From an uncultured Actinomycetes bacterium (GTDB lineage Bacteria > Actinomycetota > Acidimicrobiia > Acidimicrobiales > RAAP-2): a stretch of 34,698 nucleotides of DNA. This document shows positions 16,166-23,477 of the stretch, piece by piece. Position 1 is the first letter of the stretch. The number at the start of each line of letters is the position of its first letter. The DNA lies in NCBI GenBank assembly GCA_903860745.1, contig CAIORQ010000039.1:1-34698 (forward strand), written 5' to 3'. The notes below the pieces were generated by a model that worked only from the letters and a program-made list of their open reading frames with translations, ran no database searches and had not been told where the DNA came from. The position numbers and the translations under genes were made by a program.

Positions 16166-16618
16166 GTGGATCTGGTCCTGCGCGGCATCCAACGTGACGA
16201 GGTGGGCGCCGCCGTCGCCCTGATCGAGGAGTCGACCCTCACCCCGGGTGTCGAGGACCCCGAGCGGCTCGACCTGTACTGGGAGGCGGTCCTCGAACTG
16301 CGCCGTCGCGACGGAGAGCTCGTGGTGGCCCTGGTCGACGGCGAGGTGGTGGGGATGTGCCAGATCATCATCTTTCGCCACTTCCAGCACACGGCCGGTT
16401 GGTGCTGTGAGCTCGAGACCGTCTACGTGCGCTCCGACCGGCGCTCGGGGGGGATAGGGGGAGCGATGCTCGACTTCGCCGAGGGTTTCGCGCGCGCTCG
16501 TGGGTGCTACCGCGTGCAGCTGACCAGCCGCAATCCGCGCCTCGACGCGCATCGCTTCTACGTCAACCACGGCTACGAGCAGAACTCCCAGGGCTTCAAG
16601 AAGCTCCTAGTCGACTGA
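16166..16618 (+). CDS. GNAT family N-acetyltransferase
   Basis: The 150-residue protein has the GNAT fold: LVVALVDGEVVGMCQIIIF (beta2-beta4), ETVYVRSDRRSGGIGGAMLDF with the acetyl-CoA pyrophosphate-binding R/Q-x-x-G-x-G/A loop (about residues 91-100), and a C-terminal RNPRLDAHRFYVNHGYEQNS, typical for the N-x-x-A-x-x-x-Y-x-x-x-G-F/Y end. It transfers an acetyl group from acetyl-CoA to an amine, of unknown identity. GTG 16166 lies seven bases after TAGCGT (16153-16158), so the mRNA is probably leaderless. The coding end overlaps the end of the convergent carbonic anhydrase by 12 bp. Confidence 0.85.
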   Translation: MDLVLRGIQRDEVGAAVALIEESTLTPGVEDPERLDLYWEAVLELRRRDGELVVALVDGEVVGMCQIIIFRHFQHTAGWCCELETVYVRSDRRSGGIGGAMLDFAEGFARARGCYRVQLTSRNPRLDAHRFYVNHGYEQNSQGFKKLLVD

Positions 16619-17101
16619 GACCTCGCGCAGGTCGCCGTCGTCGACGCCGAAGACGAAGCCGCGTATCTCGGTAGTGTCGACGAAGGGACTCTCACGCAGC
16701 GCCGCGACCGTGGCGCGCACGTCGGCGTCCGCGTCTCGGTAGGCGCCAAGTCGAAAGGGCGCCCGGGTGCCGAACTCGACCTCGAGCTCGTCCTGGAGCA
16801 CGTCCTCGTCGAAGGTCTCGAGCCCGCAACGCGAGTGGTGGATGACCATGATCGAACGCGTCCCCAGCAGTCGCTGACTGAGCAGCAACGAGCGCACCGC
16901 GTCGTCGGTGGCGATGCCGCCGGCGTTGCGGATGAGATGGACCTCGCCCAGGTCCAGCCCGAGGGCCCCGAAGAGGTCGAGGCGCGAGTCCATGCAGGTC
17001 AGCACCGCCAGGTGCAGGCGCGGTGCCGTGGGCAGTTCGCGATGTCCGTGCCCGGCGACGTAGGCGCGGTTGCTCTCCAGGAGGTCGTCGATCACGGTCA
17101 T
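16607..17101 (-). CDS. Beta-class carbonic anhydrase
   Basis: The 164-residue enzyme interconverts CO2 and bicarbonate in the cytoplasm. Zinc ligands and active-site residues are visible: LTCMDSRLD with Cys36, Asp38 and Arg40, and VIHHSRCGL with His89 and Cys92 (H-x2-C). LIRNAGGIATDDAVRSLLLS lies between. The length and the CMDSRLD form match the short actinobacterial type seen in mycobacteria. I start at ATG 17099-17101, with AGGA eight bases upstream; the longer frame to 17356 runs across the divergent gene. It shares a 54-bp intergenic region with the AhpD-like gene, which carries a 17-bp palindrome that may control both. Confidence 0.88.
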   Translation of the reverse strand: MTVIDDLLESNRAYVAGHGHRELPTAPRLHLAVLTCMDSRLDLFGALGLDLGEVHLIRNAGGIATDDAVRSLLLSQRLLGTRSIMVIHHSRCGLETFDEDVLQDELEVEFGTRAPFRLGAYRDADADVRATVAALRESPFVDTTEIRGFVFGVDDGDLREVSVD

Positions 17102-17123
17102 GGCCCATATCCTAAGGAGTGGT

Positions 17124-17140
17124 GTGTTCGTTTCGAACAC
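17124..17140. promoter_or_regulatory. 17-bp palindrome between carbonic anhydrase and AhpD-like genes
   Basis: GTGTTCG-TTT-CGAACAC is a perfect 7-bp inverted repeat, in a divergent 54-bp gap. It resembles a dimeric regulator site. The arm order is the reverse of the actinobacterial SOS box, so it is not LexA-like. Confidence 0.45.
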
Positions 17141-17155
17141 GGAAGAGGGGTCCTG

Positions 17156-17521
17156 ATGAAACACTCCCACGACGTCCGAGACGAACTCCGGGCGCCGTCC
17201 TTCGACCTGCGGTCCATGATCCCCGAGGTCATGCGCGCCCACGGCGAGCTGTCGCGCGCGGCCATGGCGCCCGGCCAGCTCTCCTCCGACACCAAGGAAC
17301 TGCTGGCCATCGTGATCGCCATCACGCGCGAGTGCGACGGCTGCATCGTCGCGCACACCCGCTCGGCGGTTCGCGCGGGAGTGACCCGCCAGGCTTTGGC
17401 GGAGGCCATCGGCGTCGCCATCGCGATGAACGGGGGACCGGGTACCGTCTGGGGCCCACGGGCGCTGCGCGCCTTCGACGAGGCGGTGGCCGACATCTTG
17501 AAGGACGAGCCCACGACCTGA
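17156..17521 (+). CDS. AhpD-like / carboxymuconolactone decarboxylase family protein
   Basis: The 121-residue protein has the AhpD core: TKELLAIVIAITRECDGCIV followed by AHTRSAVRAGVTRQALAEAI. The E-C-x-x-C-x-x-x-H motif is complete (Glu59, Cys60, Cys63, His67), as in alkylhydroperoxidase-like members, which use the cysteine pair in thiol peroxide reduction with a histidine relay. ATG 17156 has GAAGAGGGG just upstream, which rules out the longer frame from 16835 antisense to carbonic anhydrase. It could protect against peroxides. Fifty-four bases separate it from the divergent carbonic anhydrase, with a palindrome between. The next gene, an Nfu-like protein, is 37 bp downstream and has its own start signals. 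Confidence 0.85.
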   Translation: MKHSHDVRDELRAPSFDLRSMIPEVMRAHGELSRAAMAPGQLSSDTKELLAIVIAITRECDGCIVAHTRSAVRAGVTRQALAEAIGVAIAMNGGPGTVWGPRALRAFDEAVADILKDEPTT

Positions 17522-17546
17522 GGGTCACGACGGCGCTCCGGCACGG

Positions 17547-17552
17547 CAGACT
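17547..17552 (+). promoter_or_regulatory. -10-like element of a leaderless start (Nfu-like gene)
   Basis: CAGACT, six bases, then GTG 17559. It departs from TANNNT at the first base, so it is weaker than the others. Confidence 0.3.
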
Positions 17553-17558
17553 GGTGGG

Positions 17559-17891
17559 GTGAGCGAACTCTCGGACCTCGAACGCGCGTCGCGCCTGACG
17601 GCACTGCGCAACCTCATCGACCTCATGCGCCCGGCGGTGCAGGCCGACGGGGGAGACTTGGTGCTCGTGCGCGCCGACGTCGAGTCGGGCGTCGTCGAGG
17701 TCCAACTCCAGGGCGCCTGTTCGAGCTGCGCCATCTCCTCTGACACCCTCCAAGGCGGAGTGACCAGGATCTTGACGGACCGTCTCAAGTGGGTCACCGA
17801 GGTCCTGGGAGGGGTCGACGAGAGCATCGACCTCGTCGAGTCGGCCTCGCTGGGCGTGGGCGGTTACGTGCCGCGCTACCGCGAGCTCTAG
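17559..17891 (+). CDS. NifU C-terminal (Nfu) domain iron-sulfur protein
   Basis: The 110-residue protein matches the Nfu domain: LIDLMRPAVQADGGDLVLV (about residues 19-37) and QLQGACSSCAISSDTLQGGV with the conserved CxxC at Cys54 and Cys57. Such proteins carry a [4Fe-4S] cluster, bridged between two subunits, to target enzymes. No A-type or SUF gene is nearby. GTG 17559 is likely leaderless. The tail from residue ~85 (DESIDLVES to PRYREL) is outside the domain. A hairpin follows the stop, at 17898-17919. Calling it a stand-alone Nfu carrier is supported; its client is unknown. Confidence 0.88.
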   Translation: MSELSDLERASRLTALRNLIDLMRPAVQADGGDLVLVRADVESGVVEVQLQGACSSCAISSDTLQGGVTRILTDRLKWVTEVLGGVDESIDLVESASLGVGGYVPRYREL

Positions 17892-17897
17892 AGCACC

Positions 17898-17919
17898 GTC
17901 ACCCCGTGGTCCGGGTGAC
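17898..17919 (+). terminator. Hairpin after the Nfu-like gene
   Basis: GTCACCC (17898-17904) and GGGTGAC (17913-17919) pair perfectly around an 8-base loop, seven bases after the stop. There is no U-tract, so it may be a GC-rich non-canonical terminator or just a structure. Confidence 0.35.
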
Positions 17920-17943
17920 ACGGGAGCCGCTGGAGCCATTATT

Positions 17944-17964
17944 ATTTAGTTAGGTGAACTAAAT
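17944..17964. promoter_or_regulatory. MarR-type operator overlapping the start codon
   Basis: ATTTAGTT (17944-17951), spacer AGGTG, AACTAAAT (17957-17964) is a perfect 8-bp inverted repeat. It is AT-rich in a GC-rich window, covers the ribosome binding site (AGG in the spacer) and overlaps ATG 17963, so the MarR protein probably represses its own operon here. Confidence 0.65.
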
Positions 17965-18388
17965 GGATAATGAACTGACTGACATCGCGGTCCGGCTCCG
18001 ACGCAGCGTGGCCCGACTGAACCGGCGGCTGCGACTCTCGGCGACCGGATCGCTGTCGGCGCCCCAGGTGTCGATCCTGGCCCTGCTCGAGAAGAACGAG
18101 AGCCTGACCCTGGGCGAGTTGGCCGCGCTCGAACAGATGCGCCCACCCTCGATCACCCCGCTGGTCCGTGGTCTCGAGGCGGCCGGGCTGTTGTCGTGCG
18201 TCAAGGACGAGACGGACCGACGCGCCACGCGGGTGCGCCTCAGCGAGCGGGGACGTCTTGAGCTTGACGCCGACCGCCAGCGACGCAACGAATTCCTCGA
18301 ACGGCGCCTGGCGGCGCTCTCGCCGGTTGACCGACGACGCGCATCCCAGCTCGTCACCTTCCTCGAGAACCTGCTGGAGGAGTCGTGA
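17963..18388 (+). CDS. MarR-family transcriptional regulator
   Basis: The 141-residue protein is a winged helix-turn-helix repressor of the MarR type: helix 1 RLRRSVARLNRRLRLSA, core LSAPQVSILALLEKNESLTL, recognition helix RPPSITPLVRGLEAAGLLSC, and the wing KDETDRRATRVRLSERGR with the conserved D-x-R-x3-x-R/V pattern. It should bind DNA as a dimer and release it on binding a small ligand. ATG 17963 overlaps an inverted repeat that looks like its own operator. The last four bases overlap the GTG of an MFS exporter, so the two genes form an operon. The usual meaning is ligand-induced efflux; the ligand is not known. Confidence 0.92.
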   Translation: MDNELTDIAVRLRRSVARLNRRLRLSATGSLSAPQVSILALLEKNESLTLGELAALEQMRPPSITPLVRGLEAAGLLSCVKDETDRRATRVRLSERGRLELDADRQRRNEFLERRLAALSPVDRRRASQLVTFLENLLEES

Positions 18389-19632
18389 ACGCGCGCGCCT
18401 ACTCGTCCAAGACCTTCGCCGCGCTGGGCGTGCGCAACTTCCGCCTCTACTTCTTCGGTCAACTCGTCTCGGTGTCGGGTACCTGGATGCAGTCGGTGGC
18501 CCTGGGTTGGCTGGTGCTGCAGACCACCGGCTCCTCCGTCGACCTGGGCTACGTGGTCGCGCTGCAGTTCGTCCCGATGCTGGTCGCGGGACCCTACGGC
18601 GGAGTGGTGGCCGACCGTCGTCACAAGCGACAGATCCTCTACGTGACCCAGAGCGTGTCGGGCCTCTTGGCCCTGGCCCTGGGGCTGGCGGTGACCTGGC
18701 ACCAGGTCTCGATGCCCCTCCTCTACGTCATGGCCGGACTGCTCGGCCTGGTGAACCTCTTCGACAACCCCGCGCGCCAGTCCTTCGTCCAGGAGATGGT
18801 GGGGCCCGAGCTCATCGCCAACGCGGTGAGCCTCAACAGCGTGCTGATGAACGCCGGGCGTCTCATCGGGCCCGGCATCGCCGCGGGCTTCATCGCGGTC
18901 TTCGGTTCGGCGGTGTGCTTCTACGCCAACGCCGCCTCCTACGTGGCGGTGCTGCTCGCCCTGGTCCTGATGCGTTCGGCCGACTTCTTGCCCATGCGCA
19001 CCGTCTCGCGCGAGAGGGGTCAGGTCCGCCTGGGCCTCGCCTACGTCAACTCCCAGCCGCGCCTGCGCGAGGTGATCGTGGCGGTGGCCGCGGTGGGCAC
19101 CTTCGCCTACAACTTCACCGTGACCCTGCCGCTGTTGGCGCGCACCACCTTCCACGCCCACTCCGCATCGGACTACGGGGTGCTGATGGCCGCGATGGGT
19201 CTGGGCGCCATCCTCGGAGGTCTGGTCATGGCGTACCGCGCACGTCCCACGACGCCCCTGCTGGCGGGCCTGACCCTCGCCTTCGCGGTCGGTCTCACCC
19301 TGGTGGGGGCGATGCCCTCGTTCACCCTGGCCGCCCTGGTGCTGATCCCGACCGGCGCCATCTCGATCGCCTTCGTGTCGACGGCCAACTCCTTCCTGCA
19401 GACGAACTCGACCCAGGAGATGCGCGGAAGGGTGATGAGTCTCTACGCCCTGGCCTTCCTGGGCACGACGCCCATCGGCGCGCCGCTGGTGGGTCTCGTC
19501 GTGCACTACAGCAATCCCCGCGTGGGGATCTGGATGGGGGCCGCGGTCGCCCTCGTGACCGGCCTGTTCCTGGCGCGCACGGCGATGGTCAACCGCGAGG
19601 TGCCCCTGCGGGCCAGCGCGGCCTACCAGTAG
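18385..19632 (+). CDS. MFS exporter (EntS-like, MFS_3)
   Basis: The 415-residue protein has about 12 TM segments and the features of the EntS/MFS_3 family: NFRLYFFGQLVSVSGTWMQS in TM1 (residues 18-37), motif A GPYGGVVADRRHKRQ (about 69-83), and FDNPARQSFVQEMVG (about 126-140), which is strongly conserved in this group. Near the middle of the second half is TQEMRGRVMSLYALAFLG, the second signature. It should export a siderophore, drug or lipid-like compound across the inner membrane by proton antiport. It is translationally coupled to the MarR gene before it, so its expression is presumably induced by its own substrate. The substrate itself cannot be read. Confidence 0.9.
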   Translation: MNARAYSSKTFAALGVRNFRLYFFGQLVSVSGTWMQSVALGWLVLQTTGSSVDLGYVVALQFVPMLVAGPYGGVVADRRHKRQILYVTQSVSGLLALALGLAVTWHQVSMPLLYVMAGLLGLVNLFDNPARQSFVQEMVGPELIANAVSLNSVLMNAGRLIGPGIAAGFIAVFGSAVCFYANAASYVAVLLALVLMRSADFLPMRTVSRERGQVRLGLAYVNSQPRLREVIVAVAAVGTFAYNFTVTLPLLARTTFHAHSASDYGVLMAAMGLGAILGGLVMAYRARPTTPLLAGLTLAFAVGLTLVGAMPSFTLAALVLIPTGAISIAFVSTANSFLQTNSTQEMRGRVMSLYALAFLGTTPIGAPLVGLVVHYSNPRVGIWMGAAVALVTGLFLARTAMVNREVPLRASAAYQ

Positions 19633-19696
19633 CGTCGAATTTGTGCCGCTGCGCGGCATCGGGGAGAATGAACGTTCACGACGCGAAAGTTGGACA

Positions 19697-21067
19697 GTGC
19701 CTCAGACGATTCGTCAGACCATTGCCTCGACCAGGGAGTCCTGGGCTCGCTCGAAGACCCTCGAGATTCCTGCGCGCGTCGCCGCGCGACCCGCCGAAGC
19801 GGGCAAGACCCGCGTCGCCTTCCTCGTCTACCGCGGCAACCCCCAGTGTGGCGGCCAGGGGGTCTACACGCGCCACCTCACCCGTGAGCTGGTGCGCCTC
19901 GGCCACAGCGTCGAGGTCTTCTCCGGTCCTCCCTGGCCCGTGCTCGACGAAGGCGTGGGCTTCACGCCGGTGCCCGGTCTCGACCTGTATCGCGACCCCG
20001 ACCCCTTCCGCTGGCCGTCGCCGCGCGAGTTCCACTCGCTGGCCGACCTGGGCGAGTTCCTCATCATGCTCTCGGGCGGTTTCGGCGAGCCCTGGGCCTT
20101 CGCGCGGCGGGTTCGCGCCCTGCTGGGCCCGCGGCGTGGTGACTTCGACATCATCCACGACAACCAGTGCCTGGGCACGGGCGTCTACTCCCTGCACCGC
20201 CGGGGCTGGCCGCTGCTGGAGACCCTGCACCATCCCATCACGGTGGACCGCGCCATCGCCCTGGACCACGCCACGTCCTGGGCGCAGCGCTACAGCACGC
20301 GTCGGTGGTACGGCTTCTTGCGCATGCAGGTGCGCGTCGTGCGGCGCCTGGGCGCGGTCGTGACGGTCTCGCACAACTCCAAGGCCGACATCCACGCCCA
20401 GATGGGCGTGCCCCTGGAACGTCTCACGGTCGTACCGGTGGGAGTCGACCACGAGGTCTTCAAGCCCTACCCCGACGTCGCGAAGCGACCCGGCCGCCTG
20501 ATGGTGACGACCAGTTCGGACGTTCCCATGAAGGGCCTCGTCCCACTGCTCGAGGCCCTGGCCAAGTTGCGCACCGAGCGCGACATCGACCTCGTGGTGA
20601 TCGGTCGGCCCAAACCCGAGGGGCGCGTGGCGCGCAGCATCGAACGGCTGGGCCTGGGCGACATCGTCACCACGGTGTCGGGGGTCAGCGACGAGGACCT
20701 CGCGCGACTCTACGGTGAGGCGCAGGTCGCCATCGTGCCCAGCCTCTACGAGGGCTTCTCCTTGCCCGCGATCGAGGCGATGAGTTGCGCGGTGCCCGTT
20801 GTCGCCACTACCGGCGGGGCCCTGCCCGAGGTGGTGGGCACCGGCGGCGAAGCCGGACTCCTGGTGGAGCCCAACGACCCCGACGCCCTGGTCGCGGCGA
20901 TCCGCACCCTCCTCGACGACGCGCCGCTGCGCGCGCGCCTGGGGGCGGCGGGTCGCGAGCGCGTCATGCGACGCTTCACCTGGGAGGTGACGGCGCGGGG
21001 CAGCGCCGCGTGCTACGACGCCGTCCTGCACGGCACCGCGTTACCGGAGTCGGTGGACTTCACCTGA
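19697..21067 (+). CDS. Family 4 glycosyltransferase
   Basis: The 456-residue protein is a GT-B fold enzyme. The N-terminal half has the acceptor-side motif NPQCGGQGVYTRHLTREL. The C-terminal half holds VGVDHEVFKP, GRLMVTTSSDVPMKGLVPLL, VIGRPKPEG and EGFSLPAIEAMSCAVPVVAT with the E-x7-E motif of retaining GT4 enzymes. It transfers a sugar from a nucleotide-sugar; both sugar and acceptor are unknown. Alternative start GTG 19643 would add 18 residues; I chose GTG 19697 because a GAGAAT -10-like hexamer sits ahead of it, but the start is uncertain. The next gene begins one base into its stop (TGATG). With the methyltransferase and toroid genes it forms a tight operon. Confidence 0.85.
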   Translation: MPQTIRQTIASTRESWARSKTLEIPARVAARPAEAGKTRVAFLVYRGNPQCGGQGVYTRHLTRELVRLGHSVEVFSGPPWPVLDEGVGFTPVPGLDLYRDPDPFRWPSPREFHSLADLGEFLIMLSGGFGEPWAFARRVRALLGPRRGDFDIIHDNQCLGTGVYSLHRRGWPLLETLHHPITVDRAIALDHATSWAQRYSTRRWYGFLRMQVRVVRRLGAVVTVSHNSKADIHAQMGVPLERLTVVPVGVDHEVFKPYPDVAKRPGRLMVTTSSDVPMKGLVPLLEALAKLRTERDIDLVVIGRPKPEGRVARSIERLGLGDIVTTVSGVSDEDLARLYGEAQVAIVPSLYEGFSLPAIEAMSCAVPVVATTGGALPEVVGTGGEAGLLVEPNDPDALVAAIRTLLDDAPLRARLGAAGRERVMRRFTWEVTARGSAACYDAVLHGTALPESVDFT

Positions 21068-21783
21068 TGCTCACCGCTTCGTACGACCGCCTCGGCGTGG
21101 ACGCGGGTGACGCCGTGCTCGACCTGGGCTGTGGATTCGGTCGACACGCCTTCGAGGCCGCTCGACGCGGCGCCCACGTGGTCGCCCTCGACGCCGGACG
21201 CGACGAGGTCGAGGGGGTGCGCGCGACCTTCGCCGCGATGTTCGCGGTCGGCGAGATCGCCGCGACGACACCCGCCGTGGCGGTGCAGGGCGACGCCCTG
21301 GCGCTGCCCTTCGTCGACGGGGCCTTCGACCGCGTCATCTGCTCGGAGGTCCTCGAGCACATCGACGGGGACCTCGCGGCGATGGCCGAACTCGCGCGGG
21401 TGCTGCGCCCGGGGGGCACCCTGGCGGTCACCGTGCCGCGCGAGGGGCCCGAGCGCATCAACTGGGCGCTGTCCGACGAGTACCACAACGTCCCCGGAGG
21501 TCACATCCGCATCTATTCGCGACGCGTCCTCGAGGAGCGACTGGCCTCGGTGGGTCTTCGCGTGAGCGGGCACCACTACGCCCACGGGCTGCACAGCCCC
21601 TACTGGTGGCTCAAGTGTCTGGTGGGAACCACCAACGAGACCAACTGGTTCGTGCGCCAGTACCACCGCCTCCTGGTGTGGGACATCATGAAGCACCCGG
21701 TGATCACGCGGTCCCTCGACGCCGTGCTCAATCCGCTCATCGGCAAGTCGCTGGTGGTCTACGCCCGAAAGCCGGCCTCGTGA
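21067..21783 (+). CDS. Class I SAM-dependent methyltransferase
   Basis: The 238-residue protein has the methyltransferase motifs: VLDLGCGFGRHAFEAARRGA (motif I, residues ~17-36), VVALDAGRDEVEG (motif II region), AVQGDALALPFVDGAFDRVI (motif III), and CSEVLEHIDGDLAAMAELARVLRPGGTLAVTVPRE. The C-terminal third is specific, with HIRIYSRRVLEERLASVGL and a conserved WWLKCLVGTTNETNWFV stretch that probably binds acceptor. It may methylate a sugar or lipid-linked sugar made by the glycosyltransferase just before it. The ATG overlaps the stop of that gene and its own stop overlaps the GTG of the toroid gene, so all three are translated together. An upstream start in the same frame, inside the GT gene, is not needed. 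Confidence 0.88.
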   Translation: MLTASYDRLGVDAGDAVLDLGCGFGRHAFEAARRGAHVVALDAGRDEVEGVRATFAAMFAVGEIAATTPAVAVQGDALALPFVDGAFDRVICSEVLEHIDGDLAAMAELARVLRPGGTLAVTVPREGPERINWALSDEYHNVPGGHIRIYSRRVLEERLASVGLRVSGHHYAHGLHSPYWWLKCLVGTTNETNWFVRQYHRLLVWDIMKHPVITRSLDAVLNPLIGKSLVVYARKPAS

Positions 21784-22856
21784 GGGCGACCGACGTCCTG
21801 GGGGGCGTGCCGGGGGTCTTGACCGAGCAGGAGGTCGCCACCAGTGCGCGCCACCTCGCTGGACTGCAACTGGGCTCGGGGCTGATCCCCTGGTTCCCCG
21901 GCGGGCACGCCGATCCGTGGAACCACGTCGAGTGCGCCATGGCGCTCACCGTCACCGGCCACTACGACGCCGCCGACGCGGCCTACGAGTGGTTGGCGCG
22001 CAACCAGTTGGGCGACGGCAGCTGGTTCAACTACTACCTGGGGGCGGCGGTGAAGGACCCGCGCCTGGACACCAACGTCTGCGCCTACGTGGCGGCGGGC
22101 GTCTACCACCACCTGGTGGTCACCGGGGACGTCGACGCCGCCGCGGCCCGCTGGCCGATGGTCGAGCGCGCCATGGACTTCATCGTGCGCTTCCAGCGCG
22201 CCGACGGTGCGGTCACCTGGTCCCTGGACGCCTCGGGACGCCGGGAGTCCTACGCCCTCTTGACCGGTTCCTCGTCGATCTACCACTCCCTGCGCTGCGC
22301 CGTGGCGCTGGCCGAACGACTCGACCACCACCGGCCGGCCTGGGAGATGGCGGCCGGGCGCCTCGGCCACGCCGTGGTCCACCACCCCGAGGCCTTCGCG
22401 CCCAAGGACGAGTTCGCCATGGACTGGTACTACCCGGTGTTGGCCGGCGCGGTGCTCGCCGACGCCGCCCACGAGCGCCTCGACGCCGGGTGGTCGCGCT
22501 ACGTGATGGACGACTACGGTGTGCGCTGCGTGTCGAGCAATGACTGGGTGACCGCCGCCGAGACGGCGGAGACCGTCTTGGCCCTGGACGCGCTGGGGCG
22601 CCGCGACGAGGCCCTGGGACTCCTCGCCCAGACCGGGCGACACCGCAACGACGACGGCTCCTACTTCACCGGTCTCGTCTATCCCCAGCGAGTGACCTTC
22701 CCGGGGCTCGAGACCAGTTCCTACACCGCCGCCGCCATCCTGCTCGCCGTCGACGCCGTCACCGACTCCTCGGCCGCCGCGGGTCTCTTTCGACACGGCG
22801 TGCTGCCCGACACCCTGGACTGGCCCGAGTCGGGCTGCTCGCTGGGGGCGATCTAG
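21780..22856 (+). CDS. Alpha/alpha-toroid protein, prenyltransferase/squalene-cyclase-like
   Basis: The 358-residue protein starts at GTG 21780, overlapping the preceding stop. It is built from repeated helical pairs of about 50 residues: GSGLIPWFPGGHADPWNHVE, YEWLARNQLGDGSWFNYYLG, FIVRFQRADGAVTWSLDASG, and TGRHRNDDGSYFTGLVYPQ. The QxxDGS/GxW-like turns resemble QW motifs of terpene cyclases and prenyltransferase beta subunits. There is no DxDD catalytic motif of squalene cyclases that I can see, and no signal peptide. The middle has YYPVLAGAVLADAAHERLD. The repeats also fit a glycoside hydrolase-like alpha6 barrel. Its position in one operon with a GT4 and methyltransferase suggests a role in the same modification pathway; I do not know its chemistry. 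Confidence 0.75.
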   Translation: MRATDVLGGVPGVLTEQEVATSARHLAGLQLGSGLIPWFPGGHADPWNHVECAMALTVTGHYDAADAAYEWLARNQLGDGSWFNYYLGAAVKDPRLDTNVCAYVAAGVYHHLVVTGDVDAAAARWPMVERAMDFIVRFQRADGAVTWSLDASGRRESYALLTGSSSIYHSLRCAVALAERLDHHRPAWEMAAGRLGHAVVHHPEAFAPKDEFAMDWYYPVLAGAVLADAAHERLDAGWSRYVMDDYGVRCVSSNDWVTAAETAETVLALDALGRRDEALGLLAQTGRHRNDDGSYFTGLVYPQRVTFPGLETSSYTAAAILLAVDAVTDSSAAAGLFRHGVLPDTLDWPESGCSLGAI

Positions 22857-23477
22857 AGGCGTTGGAGCCAGCGCAGGGAGCCGCAGGCCTCGCGTTCGAC
22901 GAAGGCGCCGCTGGCCAGCGCCGCCAGGTAGATCTCGTGGGGCGCACGACCGCCGTCGGCCGGGTCGGCGAAGACGTCGTGGATCAACAGGGCTCCACCC
23001 CCCACCACCTTGGGGGCCCAGGCCTCGTAGTCCCCCCACGCCACCGCCTCGGCGTGACCCCCCGTCGATGAAGAGCAGGTCGAGGGTCTGTTCGAAGTGG
23101 GCTGCGACGACGAGCGAGGGACCGACGAGCCCGACGACGACGTCCTCGAGGTCGGCGGCCGCGATGGTGCGCTGCCAGAAGGGCAGCGTGTTGAGGCGTC
23201 CGTCCACGGGGTCGACGAGGCTCTCGTCGAAGTACTCCCAGCCCCGCTGGTTCTCCTCGGAGCCGTGGTGGTGGTCGAGGGAGTAGAGCACCGCGCCACG
23301 GCTCTCGGCGGCCGCGCCCAAGAACACGGCCGACTTGCCGCACCAGGCCCCGATCTCGAGCCAGGTGCCCGCGGGGCGCTGGGCGAGCCCGGCGCGGGTG
23401 AGGGCGCGCCCCTCTGCGGGGGGCATGAAGCCCGCGACCCCGTCGGCCAGCGCCAACAGCTCGTCGATGCGGTTCAC
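22853..23477 (-). pseudogene. Class I SAM methyltransferase (Methyltransf_24-like), frameshifted at a six-C run
   Basis: Reading from GTG 23477 the protein has a methyltransferase N-terminus: AGTWLEIGAWCGKSAVFLGA (motif I), YSLDHHHGSEEN (motif II) and DLLFIDGG (motif for the aspartate near the cofactor). Exactly after FIDGG the frame is lost. The rest of the domain, HAEAVAWGDYEAWAPKVVGG and GALLIHDVFADPADGG, continues in the next frame and ends at TAG 22855-22853. The break is at C23058-C23063, where five C's instead of six would give GG-HAEA and a normal protein of 207 residues. A single-base sequencing error, a recent mutation, or a phase-variable tract are all possible. It overlaps the GDT1-like gene by four bases (GTGA) and faces the toroid gene with overlapping stops. 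Confidence 0.85.

Noticed and set aside
17124-17140. LexA/SOS box
   Set aside because: The arms are in the opposite order (GTTCG-N3-CGAAC) to the actinobacterial CGAAC-N4-GTTCG box.
17959-19659. Long minus-strand frame of 566 codons
   Set aside because: It is the shadow of the MarR-MFS operon, very rich in His, Gly and Arg, with no domain.
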